DNA of 64,000 nucleotides from Chloroflexi bacterium TSY (GTDB taxonomy: Bacteria > Chloroflexota > Anaerolineae > Caldilineales > Caldilineaceae): the NCBI GenBank assembly GCA_019217005.1, contig JAHBNG010000004.1, positions 124,001 to 188,000 of the forward strand, written 5' to 3'. Both the position numbers and the translations under genes were made by a program. The notes under the pieces are model-generated. The model saw nothing but the letters and a program-made list of their open reading frames with translations. It did not search any database and was not told the DNA's origin. Below, in pieces: positions 1 through 11,039 of this stretch. The number at the start of each line of letters is the position of its first letter. The stretch's first letter is position 1.

Positions 1-1
1 T

Positions 2-1560
2 GGGCGAAGTGTCGAAACAGAGATGGGCGATATTGAAGCTGCCATAAATCCGGACGAACTGTGGTCACTGCGCGTACGCGGCAAAGGGAACAAAGAGCGT
101 CGAGTCTGGTTGACGCCAGAAACCACAGCGCTGTTGGTGAGCTATATGGATGAGCGTCCTGATGCAGTCGATAGCCATCTGTTTCTGACTCGTCGTCACA
201 AAGGCATCAGTGTCCGCGGAATCCAGGAGCGCCTCGATTATTACCGTCAGCAAGCCGGACTCTCCGAGAACGAGGTCTCCTGTCATCGCCTGCGCCATAC
301 CTTCGCCAGACGAATGGCAGAGTCGCGTATGCCACTGCCTAGTCTCTCATTGGTTGGGCCACAGTCAATTGAAAACGACCCAGATTTACATCGATGGTGC
401 CAATCCTGATATGCGAGCCGACTATGAAGCTGCTATGGAGCAGTTGTCTCGCCAAGCCGCATGCTCGGATATTGAAGGAACGACATCTGCAATAGAGACA
501 GAGAATACTGTGCCTTCTGAACATCGCACAGTGGAGCCAGCTGTTGGCATCTGTTTGTCCGCTGATGAGATCCGTCAACGTCTCACCTCATTGCCGCTCT
601 GGCTTCATCAACCCATCATCTCATTACTTCTCCACCAGCAATTACGCTGGAAAGCCCTCTATCGGCGGGAACGAGCCCTTCAGTGGCTTGGCGAACTCCA
701 ACGCGGTTGGCAATGGATGCTCGACCAGCGCATGCTCTCCAGCTTATCCGAACTAAGACGGCGCGATCTCCAAGACTACATCACCCACCTATGTGACTTA
801 GAGTATTCCGTCCATACCATCAATCATTTTATTTGTACCCTCAAGTGTTTTCTGCATTTTGCTGAAGAATGTGGCCAGTCGATCGCTCCGGCTTTATATC
901 GCATTCAACGTCTCAAACGACCCACTACCTTACCTCGTCCGTTGCGCCAGCATGAATTTGCTCAACTTGAACAGTTCGTCTTAAACTCAACGGCTCAGAG
1001 CCTTTCTCCTTCCGACCTCCTTGACCGTGCTTGGTTTCTTATTCTGGTTGATGCTGGGCTACGTATGGGCGAAGTGCAAGCTCTGCTCGTTCGAGATGCC
1101 AAATCCCATCGTGACCGTCGGTTGCCTGTTACCCAACGCACTGCTCTTGCCATCGATGCCCATCTGCAACATCGCACCGATGACCTGGCTACTCATTCCC
1201 CGCTTTTTACTACGCGATGGCTTACCTCTTCGAGCCAATTATGTGCGCAACCATCTTCATGCCTTTGCCGCCCAAGCTAACTTAGAGGGCGTCACTCCTC
1301 ATCGCTTGCGCCATACCTTTGCCACCCGTTTGCTCAACAGTGGCCTTATGCCCATCACTACCTTGCAGAAACTCATGGGGCACACTCATATCGATACCAC
1401 CATGCTTTATGCACAGCTCTACGATGAAACCATTCAGCAGCATTATTTAGCCGCTATGGCTTCACATTCTGTTTACGCTATCCCTGAACCTGACCCCGCT
1501 ATTTGGGGTCCCACTTTGGAGAATGCCTTTGAATCAACTTTTCAACAGCAACCACTTTAA
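2..1560 (+). pseudogene. Tandem tyrosine recombinase (integrase), frameshifted, 5' end outside window
   Basis: Two tyrosine-recombinase units lie end to end. The first is only a catalytic C-terminus: a GKGNKER hairpin, then HRLRHTFA near 280-305, then, after a frame change near 345, HWLGHS and TQIYID with the tyrosine nucleophile. Translation runs on through an acidic linker into a second SAM-like N-terminal domain (about 560-930) and a second catalytic domain with GLRMGEVQ, HRLRHTFA, LMGHTH and the MLYAQ tyrosine. A second frame change lies in a T run near 1205-1212. About a dozen residues seem missing between LLVRD and AKSHRDR. The family cuts and rejoins DNA through a 3'-phosphotyrosine. 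Both R-H-R-H-Y sets are visible, but the frame changes make it a likely pseudogene. Two adjacent genes fused by decay is an alternative to a true double recombinase. Confidence 0.75.
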
Positions 1561-1650
1561 CTTTTATGTCTACTGCGTGTAATCTCTAATGCGGCTCTAC
1601 CCGACCCAAACCGGCGTTAGAGAATGCTCTCTCCGCGGGTACAAGACACA

Positions 1651-1669
1651 TTTTGGATCTACTGAGTAT
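1651..1669. repeat. Solo end of a family A short element
   Basis: Fifteen bases ending in GGATCTACTGAG match the right terminal repeat of the 215-bp family A elements. The bases that follow (AGTAT) fit the AG-N-N-T form of their target duplications. No second end is present, so this is a relic or a coincidental match. Confidence 0.45.
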
Positions 1670-1704
1670 AGAGGAAAAGGCGGGCGAAAAACCTTGCCCG
1701 CCTT
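1670..1704 (-). terminator. Rho-independent terminator of the substrate-binding protein gene
   Basis: A perfect 9-bp stem (AAGGCGGGC with GCCCGCCTT, 1677-1685 and 1696-1704) with a 10-base loop. Read on the minus strand it is followed by a T-rich stretch. It sits about 40 bases beyond the stop codon of the minus-strand gene at 1743-3770. Confidence 0.75.
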
Positions 1705-1742
1705 ACCATTATTTACAACATAGCTAAAACCAGAACACTGTC

Positions 1743-3770
1743 TTACTGATCCATGTAGAACTGTTCGGGGTGGAGATTCCCTGGACTGCCGGGTGCCCAT
1801 GGCCCGAGAACACCCGTGTCAGGAATATTCTTAAAGTAATTTTTATAGACGACTGGCATGGGTTGATCACCAGCGGCCCCTAAAGTGAATGGACCTTCCT
1901 CGATGTGAATGCGAATGGCTTGCCACACTAGCTCATGACGCTTCTCTTCATCTGGTTCCGCTAAACCTGCATCATAAATGGCCTGCAAACGGGCTGCTGG
2001 ACTATCAGCCAGGGGCTCTTCGCCCTCTTCCCCACCAGTCTGACGCCACTTACCCTGCAAAGGCCAGGCGCGATTGTCGCGTAGGGGGAAGATCCAGTCG
2101 GGATAGGTCCAGATATCCAATTCAGAGGCGTGACAGTTGCGCAACATGTAAAGAGCCTCTTTCTGGCGTAAACTCCAATCAGGCTGGTTGATGAGGTTGT
2201 TGACCAAAGTCTTGATGCCAACTGCTTCCAGATCTTTGGCAAACGATTCGGTGCCATTAATGGAAACAATCTGACCACCCCAGTCGCCCAAATCTAGAAT
2301 CAGCTCGAAAGGCTTGCCGCTGGGCAGGTCTCGCCAACCATCTCCATCCTGGTCGGTCAACCCAGCTGCGTCAAAGCGCTCCATCGCCAGCTCTGGATCG
2401 TGCTCAGCGTCGGCCGCAGCCCATTCTTCAAATACTTTGCGACCTTCTTCGCTCGTAAAGTGCCATGCCTGTGGGCTAATGGTTGACTGTTGCGGAATAC
2501 CGATTCCGTCCCAGGCAACATCGATCAGACGCTCACGGTCCATGGCTACAGACAGACCTTTGCGGAATTCAACGCTGCGGAAGAGTTCACGTATCTCGGC
2601 ATCCATGTCGGGATCATCGCCATCACCAACGTAATCTTGGTTGATCAACCAGCAAGGCCAAGCACCAGCACCATTTACCCAATCCGTGTCAACAGTAAAG
2701 TCATTGGCCTCGGCCTGTTCCATGAGAAGAGGAATTTTTAATGGATCGCGTGCACCACGGAAGGTGGCGTCGAATTTCCCCTGAGCCACGGCCAGGGCTG
2801 CCACTTCTTCATCTTCAATCAGCTCTACATCGATACGGTCAATGTAGGGCAGCTGATTGCCTGCGGTGTCAACTTTCCAATAATAGGGGTTGCGCACGAG
2901 TATCCAGCGCTCACCTGGCGTGTAGGATTCAAGGGTCCAAGCGTAGAGGGTTGGATGATCTGGATTCTGATACCACAAGATATTATCTTCCAGCAGATCA
3001 TAGTCGGCATCTTCGTTGTACGTGGGATGGAATTGTTCCAGATAGTGACGCGGCTTCATCAGTGGTTCCCACTCCCAGAAACCCTGGGCCAAAATGAAGG
3101 GTGTAATCCACTGAGGGGTGTCCCAACGCATGACCATCGTGTAATCATCCGGGAACTCAACATCCATTGGCTCACCGTCAGACTTGAATCCCCACCAAGG
3201 TGGCTGGATAAATTTGAAGTCGTCATTGGTGGCAATGTCTTCCCACCAGAATTTCAAATCATCCATCGTAAAAGGCTCACCATCCGACCACTTGACGCCT
3301 TCACGGAAGTGTAGCGTCACTTCGGTGCCGTCCTCAGACCACTCATAGGCCTTGGCCAGACCAGGCTCATATCCGGTGTAGTCATCTCTCCAGCGAATTG
3401 GTGGATCATAGAGGATCATGCGAATGTTGCACATATTATTCGTACACCAGGTCATGTTGTTCCAAGTGCCACCATACTTACCAATGTCGCCATATGGTGT
3501 AACGACATCCATGTCAACTGGAAGTCGTTCATCGACTGGAGGCAGGTCGCCAGCAGCGACCATTTCGGCCAGCATTGGTGCCTCACTAAATTCGCTGGGC
3601 GGGGTAGCCGGTTCTGATGAGTCGCTCGTTGATGCGGTTTGCTCACTAGATGAATCGTCCGCAGCCGGCGCGGCCTCGTCTGCAGCTGGTGCGGCGCCAC
3701 CGCCACACGCGGCCAACACTAGGGATGCCACAAGCAGCAAACCTAGTAGAGTCGATAATCTTCGTTTCAT
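1743..3770 (-). CDS. ABC transporter solute-binding lipoprotein (peptide/family 5 type)
   Basis: 675 residues. The N-terminus is a lipoprotein signal (MKRRLS, hydrophobic core, then LAAC) followed by an Ala/Ser/Asp-rich linker, so the mature protein should be lipid-anchored outside the membrane. The body has the layout of the large SBP_bac_5 family (LHFREGVKWSDGEPFTMDDLKFWWE near residue 155, and VEFRKGLSVAMDRERLID near 400). This family captures peptides, nickel or oligosaccharides for ABC importers. An AAGGAG ribosome site lies just upstream of the ATG. No permease or ATPase gene is adjacent, so it is an orphan. A terminator follows directly. The substrate cannot be inferred. Confidence 0.93.
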   Translation of the reverse strand: MKRRLSTLLGLLLVASLVLAACGGGAAPAADEAAPAADDSSSEQTASTSDSSEPATPPSEFSEAPMLAEMVAAGDLPPVDERLPVDMDVVTPYGDIGKYGGTWNNMTWCTNNMCNIRMILYDPPIRWRDDYTGYEPGLAKAYEWSEDGTEVTLHFREGVKWSDGEPFTMDDLKFWWEDIATNDDFKFIQPPWWGFKSDGEPMDVEFPDDYTMVMRWDTPQWITPFILAQGFWEWEPLMKPRHYLEQFHPTYNEDADYDLLEDNILWYQNPDHPTLYAWTLESYTPGERWILVRNPYYWKVDTAGNQLPYIDRIDVELIEDEEVAALAVAQGKFDATFRGARDPLKIPLLMEQAEANDFTVDTDWVNGAGAWPCWLINQDYVGDGDDPDMDAEIRELFRSVEFRKGLSVAMDRERLIDVAWDGIGIPQQSTISPQAWHFTSEEGRKVFEEWAAADAEHDPELAMERFDAAGLTDQDGDGWRDLPSGKPFELILDLGDWGGQIVSINGTESFAKDLEAVGIKTLVNNLINQPDWSLRQKEALYMLRNCHASELDIWTYPDWIFPLRDNRAWPLQGKWRQTGGEEGEEPLADSPAARLQAIYDAGLAEPDEEKRHELVWQAIRIHIEEGPFTLGAAGDQPMPVVYKNYFKNIPDTGVLGPWAPGSPGNLHPEQFYMDQ

Positions 3771-3853
3771 ACGGTTTTCTCCTTACGAAGCAAAAACGAG
3801 AAGTAAGACGGAAAAATGATAATGGGTGTCAAACCACTATCGGAAAAGCAACA

Positions 3854-3928
3854 GTGTGTCCCAACGTATGTAAATGCAGACTATACGGTCAGAAAACCTG
3901 CTCCATTTACACATTTTGTGGTACACAC
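3854..3928. repeat. 75-bp imperfect palindrome, copy 1
   Basis: Ends GTGTGTCCC and GGTACACAC flank inner arms that read TGTAAAT and ATTTACACA. It belongs to a family with five copies in this window. This copy lies 84 bases upstream of the start codon of the solute-binding protein gene. Confidence 0.75.
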
Positions 3929-4156
3929 CCGAAAAGCTAAAGTCGGAGAGACTTAACCTTTATACTCCACACAAGCCGAGTAGTGTATTTTCATTATACT
4001 GAGCCGCCGCATATTGTAACACTTTTACAGCCGTAATAAGTGTATGGTTGTACTGCCACGGAGTATAGAGAGGAAATATATCACTTGATGGCTGTGATCA
4101 GTACCTGCGAACAAAAGGATTCTCACTATGATGTTTGGGGGGAATTTAGTGAGCAT

Positions 4157-4371
4157 CAGTAGATCCAAATTTCAGGTTTTGAGAGAGAATTCTGGCTAAA
4201 CAGTTGACATAAATACAAATTTGCCGGTCGATATCTAGTTTTTGCGTTAGATTTGGGCGATTTTCAGATATGAAATAGGTTGTTTTCTGTAACCGAAATC
4301 TGAATAAATGACTCCAAAATCCCTGCAATCTCGACTGAAAATCGCCAAAAACGCCAAATTTGGATCTACTG
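4157..4371. mobile_element. Family A non-autonomous element (215 bp), copy 1
   Basis: Terminal inverted repeats CAGTAGATCCAAATTT and AAATTTGGATCTACTG, bounded by a direct repeat AGCAT (4152-4156 and 4372-4376). No transposase is encoded. Two further copies of identical length occur at 47246 and 49042. Confidence 0.88.
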
Positions 4372-4498
4372 AGCATAACTGATTGGGCGATAATCAGTTC
4401 GTACAGGATATCGGAACTTGGGGAAGATGTCAAATCGATATTGGATTGTCTACATATTGATCGATCGGCCATAATGACCAAAGAGACAACGTGAAGGC

Positions 4499-7400
4499 TT
4501 ACCGGTTCAACTGTGAAAATGCATCGATAAGACTTCCAGAAACTTGCTCAACCTGAACACCGCTCAGTTCAAGTTCCTCGATTAGCATTGGATCTACCTC
4601 ACCCACAATGACAACCTGTTGTGCTTTGGCGGCTTCACCTAGATCATTGCCTACCTGAGGCTGCATAGCGGAAACATATTTTAGGACAGCAATCAAGCCA
4701 TCAATGGTCTGTGCGTCAGCTGTACCATTCGAACTGATAAAGAGATAGGGTGTTGGTTCAGATTCCTCAACTGCATGATTCAACTTATTATCTACTTGCT
4801 CACTGTCTGCTTGTTTACTGTCTGCTTGCTCACTGTCGTCCGGTGGATATACCTCTGTCTCTTGCCTATCAACGGCAGAATCGGCCTCCTCTGAAATTGC
4901 GTATGTGTGCTCCGTATCAAGTGATAGGTCTGATGGTTCTTCTTGGTGCAAGATATCAGAGATGGGAGGTAGTTCTGGAAGCTCCAAACGAGAGTACGTC
5001 GTGTACATTTCTTCTTGTGGCGTTGAATCTTCTGTCACCCCTGGTGAGACTGATTCTCCGGCAAGTGGTAGAATCACATTTGGGCTACTAGGCGCGGCCT
5101 GTTGATGGAACGTAACCCAAACAGCTTCTAAACCTGTCAATTCAACTGTCGCCCGTACGTCGAGTCCTTCTGGTTCAATAATGTAATAGCCAGGATCAAG
5201 AGGGCTAAATTTGAGAGCAAACTCTCCCAATGCAGGCTTACTGCCGGTTCGTTGCATCAGTCCGTCCCAATCCTCCCGCGAAAGATAAACAGGGAGATCG
5301 CGTTCTCCATTCACTTCGACGCGCACAGCGCTGAAGCCTGGCATGGAGCCAGCAGATGAAACAGTTGCCTCCCATTTTGTGACGACGGGTGTAAAGAAGA
5401 CTTCCAAACCCTCTTCGCCATCAACAGTGAGACCCGATTCTTGATAGATGTCTTCGATCATGAGTGCATAGGTGCCAGCTTGAAGCTGCTCGAAGCGTAC
5501 GCGTCCATCATCACTCACCATTCGAGTATATTCATTGCCAACACTATCCATCAACTTCGCTACCTGGCCGACGGCATTCGGAACGATTCCCACGATGACG
5601 CTATTTCTTTTGCTACCCTCATTGTGCAACGAGTGAATTAAATCGGTCTGTTGTGTAGACAAATAAAGCGACACTTGAACCTGATTCCCACCGTCAAGTT
5701 TGATATCGGATTGCCTCGTGGTGGATTCGGCACCGAGTATCGCAACGCTGTAGCTTCCTGCACTCAAGTGTCGGAATGCAAAATGACCTCTCTCATCAAC
5801 GGATTCTATCTGTTGACGAGTCTGTTCATCAGTGAGGACAATCTGTATTTCTTGAGGAAATTGACCACCTGTGTCTTCCCTCGACAGAGACTGATCACTT
5901 CGAGTATCCGCTTGCATAACTTGTCCCATGATCACGGAATTTCGATGTGGCAAACTTTTTTCACTACTCGGCTTTTCAAATGTCACAACCGGGATCATCC
6001 CCAACTGAAGTGTCACTCGTGCTTCGAGTGACACAGGTGCTCCCTCTTCATCGATCACCCCCTCCACCGACACAATGAAATCGCGCGAGTCTTTGACATG
6101 TGGCACGTCAGGTAAAGATGTATCAGATGGGGAATCGTCATCTAATATCGAGTCGTGTCTGGCCTCGAGGATTGGAATTTCGCAGGCAAATTCGCCATAG
6201 GCCGGGGCACTTCCTGTTTTGACTGGTGCACTATACCAAGCACCGGATCGAGCCTGCACTGAGAGATTTTTACGTCCTGCGACGATACAACGAATCGCAT
6301 CTGGAAGACGATGTGAGTGTCGATTCTCGGGTATCCCTTCAGGGTTTGCGGAGCCCTCAGTAATTGGCTCATAAGTGGTAGTATATCCCCAACCGTCCAC
6401 GGATAGTTCAATCGTCTCAGATGGAGGTCTATTCTCCTCATCGTTTTTGAGAATCAACCCATCAATCCGGCTGCCAGAGGGATAGATGCGGGCGTTGTAA
6501 GTACCCACAGGTAGATCAACAAAGCGAAAGGTTCCATCCTCCTTTGCCATCGTGACCCATTCTTGCCCGTCATCCATGCGCAGTAACATCACCATCGCAC
6601 CGGCACCCGCGCGAACCATTCCTTGAATCGCGCCAGACGCCTCTTGGAGGAGGTCACCTAAATCTAAGTTCAAAACAGCGCTGGGCTGGTCAGCGAGCAG
6701 CGTGACAGATTCAAGCAGATTTGTATGCTCTATACGGATTGTGTAGGTGCCTGGTGCTAGATCGGGGAAGCGGTAACGATTCTCTTCATCGAGCCGGACC
6801 CGGGCGACTTCAATGCCGTTTTGGTCCAGTATAATCGTCTGTTCGTTTGTTGCATGGTAGACGATACCATGTAGCGTGACTCGCGTGGCTTGATGTGCTT
6901 CATTCTGCCAGCGGCGCAAAATCTTTGGCTCGACCCGTAACGTTTTGACAATGGGGAGGGAATGACCGCGCCAGAGTTTGCTATACCATGCACGGCTCTC
7001 TAGCCAACCACTTTGGCTACCTAATTCGGCGTTGGCTAAGAGCGTAAACATTGAACAGAAATACTCATCGGGAGCAGCCCGAAAACGCTGACTGGATCCC
7101 ATCATAATCCGGCAAGCTTCTAGCGTCTGGGCCATATGGAGATCTGGCGTGGTTGCAGGGTAGCGGGGGTCGAGGTTATCTCCAACTAGATATCCACCTT
7201 CAGTCGACAGAATCGGAATTTCTTGGCCGAGATGATGACGATTACGCTCTGCAATAAACTCATATGCCAGCCAACAAGCTGGATCATCAGCAACGGTTGC
7301 ACCAGGATTGCGGTGCTCCAAGCGAAGTTGATTGATTTGGCCAAGTGAACGATTGTGCCAGGGATCAAAACCAGGATGTTCACTGGCGAGTGCATGGTAA

Positions 7401-8020
7401 AAACGTTGCGTATAGGCAGCGCCTTCTTGATTGCCAATGTCATATGGATAGTCGAGTGGGCGATTGTGCGCGTAATTGTGAATGGCTTGCCAGACCGGAC
7501 CACTCAGCAGATCGCGACGTCCCACCTCGACAATTTTTCCAACTAAGTCCCAACGACTGCCGCTTGCCACAGCAGGGATGCCGGGCATGCCACCACGTTC
7601 TAGGATTGCCTCCATATCGGCGATAGTATCTTCGATGACGAGATCAATCCCGTTTGCAGGAACACGTCCACCCTTCCATTCAGCGTCTTGATCTGGCTGG
7701 TGATTAAACTCAAAATAACGCGCACCGATCCGAATGAAGACATCAACGTCCACCAAATCTTTGATGCCTAGACGACCTGGGTTCGGATGGGCACGATAGA
7801 TCCGTATGATCGGCATGAACCCCTCAGACAACAGAAGCTCTACAAAATCCTCTGCGCCATCATGGGTATGGATCTTGACCCATTTGAATCCCATTGCCTT
7901 CATTTCTGGGATCCAAAAGTCGCGAATTCTACTCAAACCCGCTGCGCCGGCACTGCCAGTACACCAATGGATTCCCAGTCCTGTATCATTTTCTGGTCTT
8001 GGATACTCCCAGAGTTCCAT
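4499..8020 (-). CDS. Large glycosidase-like protein with carboxypeptidase-regulatory-like repeats
   Basis: 1173 residues with no obvious signal peptide or membrane span. Residues 1-370 look like a TIM-barrel cellulase/glycoside-hydrolase fold ([37 protein letters not shown]), with glutamates in plausible catalytic strands. From about 390 on there are at least four beta-sandwich repeats of the carboxypeptidase-regulatory/Cna-B kind, each with a motif such as [48 protein letters not shown] and [16 protein letters not shown]. These are interleaved with domains carrying [12 protein letters not shown] and [12 protein letters not shown]. Near 1075 is a short repeat ([14 protein letters not shown]) from a 15-base DNA repeat. 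The arrangement suggests glycan binding or hydrolysis. The exact reaction is not recognised, and the domain calls are by eye. Confidence 0.8.
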   Translation of the reverse strand: MELWEYPRPENDTGLGIHWCTGSAGAAGLSRIRDFWIPEMKAMGFKWVKIHTHDGAEDFVELLLSEGFMPIIRIYRAHPNPGRLGIKDLVDVDVFIRIGARYFEFNHQPDQDAEWKGGRVPANGIDLVIEDTIADMEAILERGGMPGIPAVASGSRWDLVGKIVEVGRRDLLSGPVWQAIHNYAHNRPLDYPYDIGNQEGAAYTQRFYHALASEHPGFDPWHNRSLGQINQLRLEHRNPGATVADDPACWLAYEFIAERNRHHLGQEIPILSTEGGYLVGDNLDPRYPATTPDLHMAQTLEACRIMMGSSQRFRAAPDEYFCSMFTLLANAELGSQSGWLESRAWYSKLWRGHSLPIVKTLRVEPKILRRWQNEAHQATRVTLHGIVYHATNEQTIILDQNGIEVARVRLDEENRYRFPDLAPGTYTIRIEHTNLLESVTLLADQPSAVLNLDLGDLLQEASGAIQGMVRAGAGAMVMLLRMDDGQEWVTMAKEDGTFRFVDLPVGTYNARIYPSGSRIDGLILKNDEENRPPSETIELSVDGWGYTTTYEPITEGSANPEGIPENRHSHRLPDAIRCIVAGRKNLSVQARSGAWYSAPVKTGSAPAYGEFACEIPILEARHDSILDDDSPSDTSLPDVPHVKDSRDFIVSVEGVIDEEGAPVSLEARVTLQLGMIPVVTFEKPSSEKSLPHRNSVIMGQVMQADTRSDQSLSREDTGGQFPQEIQIVLTDEQTRQQIESVDERGHFAFRHLSAGSYSVAILGAESTTRQSDIKLDGGNQVQVSLYLSTQQTDLIHSLHNEGSKRNSVIVGIVPNAVGQVAKLMDSVGNEYTRMVSDDGRVRFEQLQAGTYALMIEDIYQESGLTVDGEEGLEVFFTPVVTKWEATVSSAGSMPGFSAVRVEVNGERDLPVYLSREDWDGLMQRTGSKPALGEFALKFSPLDPGYYIIEPEGLDVRATVELTGLEAVWVTFHQQAAPSSPNVILPLAGESVSPGVTEDSTPQEEMYTTYSRLELPELPPISDILHQEEPSDLSLDTEHTYAISEEADSAVDRQETEVYPPDDSEQADSKQADSEQVDNKLNHAVEESEPTPYLFISSNGTADAQTIDGLIAVLKYVSAMQPQVGNDLGEAAKAQQVVIVGEVDPMLIEELELSGVQVEQVSGSLIDAFSQLNR

Positions 8021-8345
8021 TTCTTCCCCCTAATCGAGTCATTATAGCGATAGGGTGGCAGGATGACAAGATAACAGAATGAAAATCGACTTATAGCTCC
8101 CCGGAAAAGCTGTGTTCTACGTTTTTCTAAATATAGACGGGACAAAACTTTTTCGGGTGAGTCTATAAGGTAATCTGATCCACTTCAATAATTTTGGGTT
8201 TTGTGCTATTCTATAGGGAAGAATGACAACCATGACGACTCAATGTAATGAGGTAGTATACCACAAATTGTGTGAAAGTTACCTGGTTTCTTGGACCAAT
8301 AGACAAAGTTATGCACAATTTGGATACTGTCTGTAATGACACTGT
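8021..8345. other. Divergent intergenic region
   Basis: Separates the minus-strand giant gene from the plus-strand phosphatase and should hold both promoters. Around 8252-8330 are arms resembling the 75-bp palindrome family (TATACCACAAATTGTG and CACAATTTGGATAC), but diverged. No gene is seen. Confidence 0.4.
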
Positions 8346-8975
8346 ATGACGATTACGTATTTACTTTTAATTCGACATGGTGAAAATGATTGGGTTGGTT
8401 CCAACCGTCTGGCTGGGCGTACCCCAAATGTTCATCTAAATGAAAGAGGACGTCAGCAAGCCCAAGAGCTTGCAAAAATGTTGGCCGAACAGACGATTCA
8501 TGCACTTTATTCAAGTCCACTTGAACGCTGCGTCGAAACAGCACAACCAGTAGCAGATGCTCTTAATTTGCCGTTCCAAATAGAGGAAGGTGTTTTAGAA
8601 GCCGATATTGGTGATTGGGAAGGAAAAAAGCTGAGTGATCTTGCAAAGTTGCCAGAGTGGTCGATGGTTCAACATCATCCAGCCACTTTTTGTTTTCCAA
8701 ATGGAGAAACGATGCGCAGCATGCAGTTTCGGGCTGTTTCGGCGCTCGAACGGATTCAACAGCGTCATCCAAATCAAACGGTTGCCGTCTTTAGTCATGC
8801 CGATATTATTCGCACATGTATGGCGCACTATCTGGGGGTGCCTTTGGATCTTTTTCAACGAATTATCATCAGCACTGCATCAGTGAGTGCAATTGCATTT
8901 TATGAGCAACGACCGTCTGTTCTCTTTGTCAACCAGATGCGTCGATTACCCAAGTTTGAAATTCGTGCGAAGTAA
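8346..8975 (+). CDS. Histidine phosphatase family protein (MSMEG_4193-like)
   Basis: 209 residues. The N-terminal LLLIRHGEND carries the catalytic RHG motif with its phosphohistidine. LYSSPLERCVETAQ (about residue 55) holds the conserved arginine, and VAVFSHADIIRT (about 150) holds the second catalytic histidine. The family removes phosphates from sugars or small metabolites. It stands just before a DUF3090 gene and an SCO1664-like gene. That trio is a recurring association in Actinobacteria and Chloroflexi with no settled function. The ATG overlaps TATGACG at the start; no strong ribosome site is seen. Confidence 0.9.
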   Translation: MTITYLLLIRHGENDWVGSNRLAGRTPNVHLNERGRQQAQELAKMLAEQTIHALYSSPLERCVETAQPVADALNLPFQIEEGVLEADIGDWEGKKLSDLAKLPEWSMVQHHPATFCFPNGETMRSMQFRAVSALERIQQRHPNQTVAVFSHADIIRTCMAHYLGVPLDLFQRIIISTASVSAIAFYEQRPSVLFVNQMRRLPKFEIRAK

Positions 8976-9133
8976 GAGAAATCATAGCGATACAAAGCTA
9001 TTTTATGCGGTGTACTGAGTTCAGATTGCAGAGCGATTCATGGAGGTTTCACAGAGAAAGTATGGTTCTTTCTTGTTTTGGCTCTGTGTCTTCTCTGTGT
9101 AACGCCGTGTAATTTACAGAAGATTAGTTTAGT

Positions 9134-9685
9134 ATGCCAGAGTTTGACTACGACATCAACCCAGTTAGAAGAATTATTGCAGATGCACAAGGCGAACCCG
9201 GTGATCGCACTTTTTTTATTCAGGGAAGTTCTGGAACTGAACTACTCAGTCTTGTTTTGGAAAAAGAAGAAGTTGCCAATTTAGCAATTAGCATTTTGTC
9301 ATTGCTGGAGGAATTAGAGCGCAAGTTTCCGCATCTATCACCTGCATCAAGCGAAGGTGAAACCCTCTATCCAGAGCATCCATTCGATCCTTTGTTTCGG
9401 ATTGGTCAATTAATTTTAGGGTATGATGAAGATGAGGATATGATCTGGTTAATTGCCAAGGCTCTCGTTGTGACTGATTCGGGCACGATTAAAGATCCAA
9501 ATGACGACGATGTACCTGCCGCACGCTTTGTGGCCACCCGAAATCAGATGCGCGCAATGAGCGAGCATGCCTTAGAGGTAATTGCTCGCGGTCGACCAAT
9601 CTGTCCACTCTGCAACCGTTCCATTGATCAAGAAGGCCATTTTTGTCCACGTACAGATGGACATGCTTATTCTATTCTTCTATAG
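9134..9685 (+). CDS. DUF3090 family protein
   Basis: 183 residues. The opening ([28 protein letters not shown]) and the middle ([21 protein letters not shown], then [20 protein letters not shown]) match the layout of DUF3090. The C-terminus has two zinc-knuckle cysteine groups (CPLC at about 160 and a later FCPR), expected to bind a metal. The function is unknown. The next gene starts 17 bases downstream, so the two are likely translated from one mRNA. Confidence 0.9.
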   Translation: MPEFDYDINPVRRIIADAQGEPGDRTFFIQGSSGTELLSLVLEKEEVANLAISILSLLEELERKFPHLSPASSEGETLYPEHPFDPLFRIGQLILGYDEDEDMIWLIAKALVVTDSGTIKDPNDDDVPAARFVATRNQMRAMSEHALEVIARGRPICPLCNRSIDQEGHFCPRTDGHAYSILL

Positions 9686-9701
9686 TCGCTCAGATATTGA
9701 C

Positions 9702-10484
9702 ATGAAGAATATATCTTCGTTGCAAAGCAAAAGCGCAACCGAGCGGACAGAAGCAGAGATTCTTCAGGCCTTGCGGGATGGCTCAATGGCAATAGAGGGT
9801 TTGCTCCCACATAGCTCAAATTACAGTTTTCTTGTTACACTCAATATTCAGGACGAACAATTATCCGCTGTTTATAAGCCACAGCGTGGGGAATCCCCTC
9901 TGTGGGATTTCGAAACGGGCACACTCTGTGCCCGAGAGGTAGCTGCATATGTCACGAACAATGCACTTGGTTGGCACCTGATTCCTCCCACCATATTGCG
10001 TGATGGGGAATATGGTATTGGAAGTGTTCAATTTTATATTGAGCATGATGTAAACGAGCATTATTTTACATTTCAAGAAGATGCACGGTTCACAGATTCT
10101 TTACGGCGACTTGCACTCTTTGATTTTGTCGTGAATAATGCAGATCGGAAAAGTGGGCACTGTTTGGCAGGATGTACATTAAAAGGGGATACACAATGTC
10201 TTTGGGCCATCGATCACGGCATCTGTTTTCATACCGAATATAAACTTCGCACTGTTATTTGGGAATTCAGCAACGAAGCAATTGCCCCCGAGCTTTTAAG
10301 CGATCTCAATATACTGAAATGTGAGATTTTGAGCCAAAAAAGCCCGCTACATCAACACCTCGCTCACCTATTGAGCAATGAAGAGCGGATTGCCTTGCTC
10401 ACCCGTATTGACCAATTACTCTCCTCTCAGATTTATCCTGCCCCAATTTCTTTCACACGCAATTATCCTTGGCCTCCAGTTTGA
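9702..10484 (+). CDS. SCO1664 family protein
   Basis: 260 residues from the ATG at 9702, chosen because it falls just after the DUF3090 stop; longer in-frame extensions would overlap that gene. The chain has a distant PI3/PI4-kinase-like layout: AVYKPQRGE (possible ATP-binding lysine) near residue 55, DFVVNNADRKSGH near 145 (HRD-loop counterpart) and LWAIDHGICFH near 170 (DFG-like metal site). This is the third member of the phosphatase - DUF3090 - SCO1664 group. The substrate is unknown. A sugar nucleotidyltransferase gene follows 45 bases later. Confidence 0.88.
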   Translation: MKNISSLQSKSATERTEAEILQALRDGSMAIEGLLPHSSNYSFLVTLNIQDEQLSAVYKPQRGESPLWDFETGTLCAREVAAYVTNNALGWHLIPPTILRDGEYGIGSVQFYIEHDVNEHYFTFQEDARFTDSLRRLALFDFVVNNADRKSGHCLAGCTLKGDTQCLWAIDHGICFHTEYKLRTVIWEFSNEAIAPELLSDLNILKCEILSQKSPLHQHLAHLLSNEERIALLTRIDQLLSSQIYPAPISFTRNYPWPPV

Positions 10485-11039
10485 GGCTAGCTGAACAGAC
10501 TTCTTAGATAGACATTCAAAGGAGCCCTCGTGAAAGCGGTTGTAATGGCTGGTGGAGAAGGGTCAAGATTGCGCCCTCTGACAATTGGCCGTCCGAAACC
10601 CATGGTTCCCGTTGTCAACAAATCAGTGATGGCACATATGCTCGATTTATTGAAGAGCCATCATGTGCTCGATGTTGTGGCAACGGTACGATATATGGCC
10701 TATTCGATCCAAAATTTCTTTGAAGATGGAGCGAATTTAGGCATGAACTTGGCCTATGCTGTTGAGGAAAGTCCACTGGGCACGGCTGGCAGCGTTCGGA
10801 ATACAGCACATCTACTCGATGATACATTTCTCGTTGTTAGCGGCGATGCACTGACTGACTTTGACCTGGGAGAGATTATACAGGCACACAAAAAGAGTGG
10901 TGCATTAGCGACGCTTACATTAACGCGTGTCTCAGACCCACTTGAATATGGTGTCATTGTGACAGATGCAGATGGTCGAGTTACACAGTTTTTAGAGAAA
11001 CCTGGATGGGGAGAAGTCATATCGGATACAGTGAATACT

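Larger units (their letters stand above)
3771..4498. other. Gene-free region with two repeat elements
   Basis: About 730 bases between two minus-strand genes. It holds a 75-bp palindrome (3854-3928) and a 215-bp family A element (4157-4371). The rest is AT-rich. An open frame of about 110 codons here comes mostly from the element and recurs, out of any gene context, in the other family A copies, so it is not taken as a gene. Confidence 0.6.

Noticed and set aside
4146..4481. Open frame of about 110 codons on the minus strand across family A copy 1
   Set aside because: The same translated stretch appears in the other family A copies at 47342 and 49019, in either orientation and spliced onto unrelated DNA. 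It reflects element identity, not a gene.
4796..4845. Short tandem repeat resembling a CRISPR-like array
   Set aside because: It is a 15-base in-frame repeat coding for acidic residues within the large minus-strand gene; there are no spacers.
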